This document shows positions 35,445 through 42,466 of a DNA stretch of 44,539 nucleotides, one piece after another. The stretch lies in assembly GCA_030141605.1 (NCBI GenBank), contig JAQGDQ010002428.1, positions 1-44,539 of the forward strand. Direction: 5' to 3'. Position 1 is the stretch's first letter, and the number at the start of each line of letters is the position of its first letter. Source of the stretch: Tubiluchus corallicola. Lineage: Eukaryota > Priapulida > Priapulimorpha > Priapulimorphida > Tubiluchidae. The notes beneath the pieces are model-generated. The model searched no databases. It was given only the letters and a program-made list of their open reading frames with translations, and was not told the origin of the DNA. Both the position numbers and the translations under genes were made by a program.

Positions 35445-36551
35445 TTATATTTTAAAGATATGATAATTCTTAAATCCTTTGTAAAACTCATTAAATGAAA
35501 CTTTTATGATTGTGAATGTAGGGATTGCTAATATCATTCCTACAACACCGTTTACCATAGCGCCTACAAAGATAACAATAAAAATAGCAAGCGGATGAGT
35601 TTTTACACTTTTTGAAAAAATTAATGGCTGGGTTACTATATTGTCAAACAAATGAACTAAACTTCCTACTGAAATTATTTTTAGGCATAAAATAATTAAA
35701 TCAGGAGACCACAGCATGGAATCATAGTTTGCTGTAATGGAAACAATTACACCAAAAGTTACTCCCATTAGTGGCCCAACAAAAGGAATAGCACTAGCAA
35801 TAGCGTCAAACAAGGCAATAGTAACGCTATATTTTACCCCCATTATTGATAGTCCAATTGACATCAAAGTAAATATGGTGGTAAGTTGAAAAATCAACCC
35901 TATAAGGTAGTTAGATAAGAGTTTTTCTATTTTATAAAGAGCAGTTATAAACACTTCAAAATAGGCATTTGGTATAGCCGAAATAATTAAATTTCTTAAA
36001 ATGCCTTTCTTTTCATACAAAAGAAAAAAAGTAATAAAAGACACAGCTAAAACAGATATTACGACACCAGAGGTAAAGGAGACTAATTGATTCATCACTT
36101 TTGCAAAGTCCATATTTCTTATTCTATAAAAAATATCACTCATAATCTCTTGCCTTACAAAGCCTTTACTGCTTTCTGTCCAATTATTCTCTATCAAAAA
36201 GTCTTCTATTGCCGTAGAAATAGGGACTATTATTTTTTCTAAAATAGCAGCATATTCAAAGGATGAAATAATACTTATCTGTCGGGATATCAAAGGAGCA
36301 AAAGTATAACCAAATAGTACAAAAACAGAAACCAAAAGCAGATAAACTAACACAACTGCTAGTGTTCTTGGAACTCTAATTTTAAAAAATTGAGTTTTTT
36401 CAAAGCGGTTAACTAAAGGGCGACAAATTGTAGCAAATACTATAGCAATGATAAAATATAAAAATATGTTTGAGAAAAAACTTGCTATTGAAACCAATAC
36501 AAGTATTCCAACAACTATATATAGTACTTTTATTAATGTTTTATTTTGCAT
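35445..36551 (-). CDS. AI-2E family transporter
   Basis: 368 residues with about seven to eight membrane spans. The N-terminal pair (VLYIVVGILVLVSIASFFSN, YFIIAIVFATICRPLVNRFE) is followed by a soluble loop (~85-145) and the conserved C-terminal span cluster with FDAIASAIPFVGPLMGVTFG (~249-268) and the SVKTHPLAIFIVIFVGAMVN segment (~315-334), hallmarks of the AI-2E/PerM (UPF0118) family. The name derives from E. coli TqsA; other members are sodium/proton antiporters or of unknown substrate. Inner membrane. It is upstream of ychF with a 9-nt gap on minus and has a 111-bp gap before nifU. Confidence 0.88.
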   Translation of the reverse strand: MQNKTLIKVLYIVVGILVLVSIASFFSNIFLYFIIAIVFATICRPLVNRFEKTQFFKIRVPRTLAVVLVYLLLVSVFVLFGYTFAPLISRQISIISSFEYAAILEKIIVPISTAIEDFLIENNWTESSKGFVRQEIMSDIFYRIRNMDFAKVMNQLVSFTSGVVISVLAVSFITFFLLYEKKGILRNLIISAIPNAYFEVFITALYKIEKLLSNYLIGLIFQLTTIFTLMSIGLSIMGVKYSVTIALFDAIASAIPFVGPLMGVTFGVIVSITANYDSMLWSPDLIILCLKIISVGSLVHLFDNIVTQPLIFSKSVKTHPLAIFIVIFVGAMVNGVVGMILAIPTFTIIKVSFNEFYKGFKNYHIFKI

Positions 36552-36662
36552 ATAGAATATTACTTAGCGTCACAGCAAATAACTATAAATTTTAATAACA
36601 AGCAAAAAAAACATATTATTTTACAATTTTACTCACTTTCTGTAAGTGTATCAAAAAAATGT

Positions 36663-36911
36663 CTAATCTTCTGTTTCTACTGCCACAATATCTGGAACTA
36701 CTTTTGTTATTGCCTCTTTTACTCCAAATTTTAATGTCGTTTCAGAAATAGGGCAAGCATGACATGCTCCTAATAGCTTTACCTTTACAACCATATCGTT
36801 AGTTATATCTACTAAATGAACATCTCCCCCGTCTGCTTGCAAATATGGCCTAATATTTTCCAAGGCTTTTTCTATTTTCAATAACAATTCTTTTTTTTGC
36901 TCTTTATCCAT
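36663..36911 (-). CDS. NifU-like C-terminal-domain protein (Fe-S scaffold/carrier)
   Basis: 82 residues, a stand-alone NifU C-terminal domain. YLQADGGDVHLVDIT (~20-34) and LLGACHACPISETTLKFGVK (~46-65) are diagnostic; the CHAC motif binds a labile Fe-S cluster when the protein dimerises. It transfers Fe-S clusters to apoproteins in the cytoplasm. It follows mrp on the same strand after 7 nt, and Mrp is itself an Fe-S carrier, so the pair is functionally coherent. Confidence 0.93.
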   Translation of the reverse strand: MDKEQKKELLLKIEKALENIRPYLQADGGDVHLVDITNDMVVKVKLLGACHACPISETTLKFGVKEAITKVVPDIVAVETED

Positions 36912-36918
36912 GAGTGTT

Positions 36919-38016
36919 CTATTTTTTTGTTACCTCAACTACTTTGGTTGTTGGCTTTGTTGCGTTTTGTATTGCTATTTTCTGTGCTAAATTTTGTGAT
37001 ATGATACGAAATTTTTCAGCCATCACTCCATCCGTCAATGCTAAGGGAACTCCTTTATCTCCTGTTTCTGCAATACTTTGCATAATAGGTATTTCTCCTA
37101 AAAAAGGTATTTTTTTTGTTTCGGCAAAGGACTTGCCTCCATTTTTCCCAAAGATATAATATTTATTATTTGGCAACTCCTTTGGAGTAAAATATGCCAT
37201 GTTTTCTATAAGTCCTAAAATAGGAACGTTTATTTTCGGTTGCTCAAACATTGCTACTCCTCGTGCCACATCTGCCAATGCTACTTTTTGGGGTGTTGTA
37301 ACCATAACCACCCCTGAAAGTGCTATTGTTTGCACCAATGTCAAATGAATGTCGCTTGTTCCTGGTGGTAAATCTATTAAAAGATAGTCTAACTCTCCCC
37401 AGTGTGTCTCTCCTATAAATTGCCGTAATGCCGAACTTGCCATAGGACCCCGCCATATTACTGCATCTTCGGGGTCAGATAGAAAGCCTATAGACATAAG
37501 TTTTATACCGTGCTTTTCAAAGGGAATTAATAAATTTCTTCCATCAACAGCTTGTACGTCAGGCTGGGCATTTTCACAACCGAACATAATAGGAATAGAA
37601 GGACCAAAAATATCTGCATCTACCAAACCTACTTTAGCTCCTAACTTTGCCAATGCAACAGCAAGGTTTGCCGTAACTGTAGATTTTCCTACACCTCCTT
37701 TGCCAGACGCTATAGCTATAATGTTCTTTACATTAGGCAGTTTTGATGCAAGGGATTGTTGCGGCACTGTAACTTCTGCAGTGGTATTTATTTCTATTTC
37801 TATTCCTTCTTTCAGTTCTGAAACATTTTTTCTACATTGCTCTTCCAAATAATTCTTTAATGGACAAGCAGGTGTTGTGAGAACCAAATCAAAAGTTACT
37901 TTTTTGTCTTTGATTGTTACATTTCTAATCATATTTAAAGTAACCAAATCCTTTTTTAAATCAGGATCTTGCACCTGTGCTAATTTGTTTAACACTGCTT
38001 GTTTTGTTATTGACAT
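36919..38016 (-). CDS. Mrp/NBP35 family Fe-S cluster carrier ATPase
   Basis: 365 residues. An N-terminal MIP18/DUF59 domain (~1-85; NKLAQVQDPDLKKDLVTLNM) is followed by the MinD-type P-loop ATPase with IAIASGKGGVGKSTVTANLA (~101-120, deviant Walker A), GLVDADIFGPSIPIMFG (~133-149), WRGPMASSALRQFI and DYLLIDLPPGTSDIHLTLVQ (~213-232). The product loads or transfers Fe-S clusters (ApbC/Mrp). The region after IENMAYFTP lacks the CxxC found in several homologues, as in other Bacteroidetes Mrp proteins as far as I recall. nifU follows in the operon. A good promoter precedes it. Confidence 0.94.
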   Translation of the reverse strand: MSITKQAVLNKLAQVQDPDLKKDLVTLNMIRNVTIKDKKVTFDLVLTTPACPLKNYLEEQCRKNVSELKEGIEIEINTTAEVTVPQQSLASKLPNVKNIIAIASGKGGVGKSTVTANLAVALAKLGAKVGLVDADIFGPSIPIMFGCENAQPDVQAVDGRNLLIPFEKHGIKLMSIGFLSDPEDAVIWRGPMASSALRQFIGETHWGELDYLLIDLPPGTSDIHLTLVQTIALSGVVMVTTPQKVALADVARGVAMFEQPKINVPILGLIENMAYFTPKELPNNKYYIFGKNGGKSFAETKKIPFLGEIPIMQSIAETGDKGVPLALTDGVMAEKFRIISQNLAQKIAIQNATKPTTKVVEVTKK

Positions 38017-38043
38017 TCTTTTTTGTTTTATTTATATTAAATC

Positions 38044-38074
38044 CAAATATAAAAAACATTTTGATATTATCAAT
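38044..38074 (-). promoter_or_regulatory. Promoter of mrp-nifU
   Basis: On minus, ATTG (38071-38074), a 19-nt spacer, then TATATTTG (38044-38051), an exact -7 match. The predicted start near 38038 gives a ~22-nt leader to the ATG at 38016. Confidence 0.6.
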
Positions 38075-38107
38075 TTTTGATCTACAATTCTTTACAATAG
38101 AGTGCTG

Positions 38108-38917
38108 CTATACTTGAATAAGATAGGCGTTGTTGTTATCTATAAAACTCTTATCGATAGGAGTATCACAGTCAAAAATTCCAAAAACAGATGATCCCGA
38201 GCCACTCATAGCAGCATAGATAGCTCCATGTTGATAAAATTGGTTTTTAATCTCTTTTATTGTAGGATATTGAGCAAATACGGTGTCTTCAAAATCATTC
38301 TCTAAGCAGTTTTTCCACTCACTTACTGTTTTGTGTTTTAGAATTTTTTGTATAGTATTGGTGTGCGGTTTTATGATTAATTGTGAATATGCTTGTTGGG
38401 ATGAAACAAATATCTGGGGGTATATAAGTAGTATTTTTTTTCTTTTTAGCTCAATATTAATGGGGAGTAAAACGTTTCCTTTTTTTGTACCTATCATTGG
38501 CTTGTTGTCTATAAAAAAAGCACAATCGCTTCCTAGTAGACTTGCCAAGTGTTTTAATTGTTCATCGGATAATTTTACTTGAAACAAATTATTTAGCATG
38601 ATTAAAATATGAGCAGCATCGGATGAGCCTCCTCCCAACCCCGCTCCAATAGGTATCACTTTATGCAAATGAATATGCACATTAGGAACGTTATGTTTTT
38701 TGCGCATTAATTGGTATGCCTTTACACATAAATTTTCTTCTGTACCTTCTATTGGATTGCCGCTTGTTGTAAATTTAAATTTTTTCGATGGGATAACCTC
38801 TAAAATATCTTGCAATGCAATAGGGAAAAAGCATGTTTCTATGTTGTGAAACCCATCTTCTCGTTTGTTGATTACATGCAGACCAATATTTATTTTAGCA
38901 TTTGGAAATGTTATCAT
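38108..38917 (-). CDS. ispE: 4-diphosphocytidyl-2-C-methyl-D-erythritol kinase
   Basis: 269 residues. A GHMP kinase of the non-mevalonate isoprenoid pathway that phosphorylates CDP-methylerythritol. The N-terminus ITFPNAKINIGLHVINKRED (~2-21) is the substrate-binding region, PIGAGLGGGSSDAAHILIML (~88-107) the ATP-binding glycine-rich loop, and AAMSGSGSSVFGIFD (~235-249) the third GHMP motif. It is slightly short but complete. It stands alone on minus; a strong terminator hairpin of the preceding minus-strand gene ends just before it. Confidence 0.95.
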   Translation of the reverse strand: MITFPNAKINIGLHVINKREDGFHNIETCFFPIALQDILEVIPSKKFKFTTSGNPIEGTEENLCVKAYQLMRKKHNVPNVHIHLHKVIPIGAGLGGGSSDAAHILIMLNNLFQVKLSDEQLKHLASLLGSDCAFFIDNKPMIGTKKGNVLLPINIELKRKKILLIYPQIFVSSQQAYSQLIIKPHTNTIQKILKHKTVSEWKNCLENDFEDTVFAQYPTIKEIKNQFYQHGAIYAAMSGSGSSVFGIFDCDTPIDKSFIDNNNAYLIQV

Positions 38918-38939
38918 GCTCTAAATAAAATCATAGTTA

Positions 38940-38995
38940 TAAAAACAAAAAACCCATATGCCACAATCGAAAATATTATGGTATATGGGTTTTAC
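38940..38995 (-). terminator. Strong intrinsic terminator of the GLUG lipoprotein gene
   Basis: AAAACCCATATGCCA (38949-38963) pairs with TGGTATATGGGTTTT (38979-38993): 15 bp with one G-U pair and a 15-nt loop. On minus the stem is followed by TTTTTTGTTTTTAT, giving the classic hairpin plus T-run. It sits 20 nt past the stop codon at 39014. Confidence 0.85.
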
Positions 38996-39013
38996 CTTTT
39001 CATTATATAGTAT

Positions 39014-40727
39014 TTATTGAGGCAAAGCTCTTAAATATGGATATCCATCGTTTGCATTACTTTCAATATCCCAAATGGTAGCCATATCCCATTTTGCATC
39101 TGTCTCATATGTTCTTGAATCTAGCATTGTAGGAGTGGTGTATCCTACTCCTTTTTTACTAGGCTCATCAGATACTGCTTGGTTAGACAATGTTACATCA
39201 TAAAAGCTCCCTACTACACTTGTTCCCGCTCCTTGATAAACACCAACCATTCCGCCTATCAAACTAGACTCCCCTTCTTTTAAGCTAATATATCCAGTAG
39301 AATATGATTTTTCTATTTTAGAATTTCCTTGCATCTCTCCCACTATTCCTCCTAAGCTTGTAACTGCCACCACTCTACCTCTCGCATAAGAATTATACAC
39401 CTCCCCACCATCCATTCTTCCAGCCAATCCTCCTGCAAAGTTTTGATCCGCATTGACAGCTACATCCGAAAATGATTGTGCTACTTGTCCATTATTTGCT
39501 CCCGCTAACCCTCCTACTCTACTTTCTCCAACGATTAATCCACTTTTTGCAAAACATTTGCTAACTGCAGTGCCAGTCTAGACGTCCAGCTATACCTCCT
39601 ACATTCATTGTTCCTCTCACTTCAATATTTTGGACGTAACAGTTCTCCATTTGTCCTTCCACCAGTTTTCCCACATATCCTCCAACAAAATTTCTTCCTG
39701 TTATTTTAGCATCTCTTAGGTGAATTCCATATAAATTAGACATCTCTCCACTCGCTACTGTTTTGTTTGCTACCCCTATTAATCCTACATTGTCATTTCC
39801 TGGTTGATAAATATAAAGATTTTCGATAGTTTTAAACTGTCCATTAATTTTTCCCGTAAAAGGCGATGCTTCACTACCAATAGGAATAAAGCCTTCTTCT
39901 GGAAAGCCATCTTTGCCGGGAAACGGAAATGCAATATCATTTTCTATTGTATAACTTAATGTTAGATCTGTTGTATTGATAGCTTGCAAATCTTGCCATG
40001 TTCTTATTTTTGTTTGCTCTTTCACATACACTACCTCCGAAGTAACATTAATAATATCAACTTCTTGATGTTCTAGTGTTTCATCATCTTTTGACCTATT
40101 AAGCAGCCTAATATCCATTTTTACGGTGCTCGGAAGCCCATCTTCCATACCTTGCCACTGTTCAAAAGTAAATAGGCTACTCGCTATTGATTCGTTTACT
40201 GCCGTTAATGTTTCTTCTTTAAGCACTGCATCAGATTCATCCAAAAAGGATAAAGTATATTTAGAGGCATTTGCCAATCCCGTTACTTTAAATAAATCTT
40301 CTTTTGTAAAATCTCCAGGCCCTACTCTGTCTAAGCTAATATTTTTCGCATAGCTTTCAACAAAAAAGACAGGGTTTTTTTCTGTTACTTTCACTCTGTA
40401 AACTTTATCCTCTTCATTTTCAGCAACTACAAGAAAAGTCACTGCTCCTGTATAGTCTCTCTCTTCTTCGGGGTTTGGAGTTATCTTTCCTCCTCCCGTT
40501 TGAACCTCCGCCGCCAAACTTGTCAAATCTGTTCCGTACAACAGTTCTACATTTATACTAAAGGTTCCATCTTCTGCTTGTGTTATTGTCCCAGCTATTC
40601 CATTTATGGAAAATCCGTATATTGTATTGTGTTTTGAAGGGTCCTCGTCCTGACAAGAAACTATAAACAAGAAAGATAAGACAACAAAAAGTGATATAAC
40701 CTTTAAATACATTCTATTTTTATTCAT
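39014..40727 (-). pseudogene. GLUG-repeat lipoprotein gene with a one-base frameshift
   Basis: The first 388 residues (40727 to 39561) start with a lipoprotein signal (VISLFVVLSFLFIVSC, cysteine ~25), then two beta-type domains (~30-130 DUF5018-like; ~130-240), then GLUG-type repeats (GRNFVGGYVGKLVEGQMENC, NVGGIAGRLD). A TAG at 39561-39563 ends this frame. From about 39574 downward the neighbouring frame continues the same repeats: RVGGLAGANNGQVAQSFSD, FAGGLAGRMDGGEVYNSYAR, LGGIVGEMQGNSKIEKSYST, and the typical ending WDIESNANDGYPYLRALPQ. One extra base near 39575 explains the break, so it is either a recent pseudogene or a sequence error. The intact protein would be about 570 residues, surface-exposed and of unknown function. 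A TACTTTTA near-consensus -7 element lies at 40778-40785 on minus. Confidence 0.8.
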
Positions 40728-40837
40728 TTGTCGTTATATTATAATTGTTTTTAATATAGTTTTCTAATAACTAAACGTAAAAGTACCATTTAATATGCAA
40801 AAGAAATTGTTTTTTTTAACTTTTCATAAAAAAATTT

Positions 40838-40845
40838 TATCTTTG
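40838..40845 (+). promoter_or_regulatory. -7 promoter element of the phosphatase-like gene
   Basis: TATCTTTG, an exact -7 match, 41 bases before the ATG at 40887; the -33 is not clear in the T-rich sequence upstream. Confidence 0.45.
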
Positions 40846-40886
40846 ATGCATAAATAAGTTTTTTTTTCTTCTAGAAAAATTGCAAA

Positions 40887-42286
40887 ATGAAACGCATAAA
40901 TCTATTATTAGCCGCATTACTAATTATTTCCTTGTCTTCAATTCAGCTGTCAATTGCTCAGAAAAAATCTGATGATGCAACAGCTCTTTGGATAAATCAA
41001 ACATTTTATAAAAACCCCGCATATAGTAGAGCCGTAACATGGAGAACTTCAGTAGCGGTAAGTTCTCCTCAAATACAAATTGTTAAACTAGCATATTCTC
41101 AAATAGAGCAAGAAAAGGCAAAAACAATATTAGCAGAATCTTCTATTTTAGAAGAAAAAGGAGAAACTTTTTATTTTCACAAGTGTCATATTGAAGGTTT
41201 AGACCCCAATAGCTATTACGGCTATCGTATAGGAAATGGAGCAAGTTGGTCTCAATGGTATCAAATTTTTACTCCCCCAGATAATAGCAATTATAACTTT
41301 TCTTTCATTTATCTTGGAGATGCACAAACAGGATTAACTACAGGTTTTTCCCGCGTAATACAACAATCTGTTTTAACTTCTCCTAACTCTCATTTCACGC
41401 TATTTGCAGGCGACTTAATTAACAAGCCCTCAAAAGAAGAGTGGAATCAGTTTTTTACAGCAGGAAGTTGGATTCTGGCGTCTGCCCCTATTGTGCCTGT
41501 ACCTGGTAATCATGAATATGCAAAAGATGAAAAAACAAAAGAGCGGTATTTAACTCCTTTTTGGAAAAATATGTTTACATTACCCAATAATGTCCCTGAT
41601 GAACTTAAAGACTTGGGCATTTATTCTATAGATTATGGAAATGCTAAAATCATTTCGCTTAATACCTCAGAGTTTCATGATAAAAAAGGTGCCAAAAAGC
41701 AATTGGCTTGGCTTGAAGATATATTAAAAAACAATGACAAAAAATGGATAATAGTTTCACATCACCACCCTATGTTTTCTACCTCAGGAAGTAGAGATAA
41801 TAAAAAATTAAGAGAAGCCCTTATGCCTATATATAATAAATATAATGTAGACTTAGTATTGCAGGGGCACTGACCATGCTTATTAGGAGTAAAATAGACT
41901 ATCTTCCTGGATATGAGAATAAGCAAAAAAGACCTTTTCAAGGTGCTGTGTATATTGTTTCTGTATCAGGTGCTAAAATGTACCCCCATAATCTTCGGGG
42001 CGATTGGCACGAAAGAATAGCATCTAACGTGCAGCTGTTTCAAATAATAGAGGTAAATGAAGATAAAATAAACTTTAAAACGCATTTGGCTTCGGGAGAA
42101 GTTTATGATAGGTTTGTTATATTTAAACCCTCAGAAGATACAAAGAAATATTTTACAGACTTAAAGCCTGACAGCAAAGAAATCATAGATTTACCCAATA
42201 GATATAAAAACACAAATAGATGGAGTGATGAGCAAAGAGAAGAGTATAAAAAGAGCATAGAAGAGTATCTCCTTCAAAAAAAATAA
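40887..42286 (+). pseudogene. Purple acid phosphatase-like metallophosphoesterase, frame broken at the last metal motif
   Basis: A signal peptide (LLLAALLIISLSSIQLSIAQ) is followed by an N-terminal fibronectin-like domain (RAVTWRTSV ... YYGYRIGNG) and a calcineurin-type phosphoesterase domain: FIYLGDAQTG (~142-151), LFAGDLI (~171-177), PVPGNHEYA (~202-210), IIVSHHHPMF (~288-297) and LVLQGH (~323-328), where a TGA at 41871-41873 stops the frame. The next bases read GAC CAT GCT TAT in the +1 frame, which restores the expected GHDH-A-Y metal motif, and the C-terminal part (RSKIDYLPGYENKQKRPFQG ... YIVSVSGAKMYP) is in yet another frame, from about 41885 to 42286. Two one-base insertions within 14 nt would account for this. 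Pseudogene or sequence error. Confidence 0.78.
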
Positions 42287-42287
42287 G

Positions 42288-42362
42288 GGTGAAAGACGGG
42301 ACTTGAACCCGCGACCTCTGGTGCCACAAACCAGCGCTCTAACCAACTGAGCTACAATCACC
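42288..42362 (-). tRNA. tRNA-His (anticodon GTG)
   Basis: The minus strand folds into a cloverleaf: D arm GCTC...GAGC, anticodon arm CTGGT-TTGTGGC-ACCAG with anticodon GTG, variable loop AGGTC, T arm GCGGG-TTCAAGT-CCCGT. The extra 5' G (-1) opposite C73, specific to tRNA-His, is present; CCA is not encoded. The acceptor stem GTGATTG / CTTTCAC leaves two adjacent U-U mismatches (5-68 and 6-67), which is unusual. It lies directly after the phosphatase gene, convergent with it. Confidence 0.88.
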
Positions 42363-42394
42363 ATGAATTTATTCAATTAAACGCTACAAAGGTA

Positions 42395-42425
42395 TATGTT
42401 TTTTTAAATTAAAGCAATATCTTTG
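42395..42425 (+). promoter_or_regulatory. Promoter of uvrA
   Basis: TATG (42395-42398), 19-nt spacer, TATCTTTG (42418-42425), an exact -7 match. The predicted start near 42431 gives a leader of about 36 nt to the GTG at 42467. Confidence 0.6.
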
Positions 42426-42466
42426 TGCTTGTTTTTTCTTGAAAATCATCTAATAAATAATATTCC

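Noticed and set aside
42191-42376. Small minus-strand protein containing VAQLVRA...GFKSR
   Set aside because: This is the familiar false translation of a tRNA gene, here tRNA-His.
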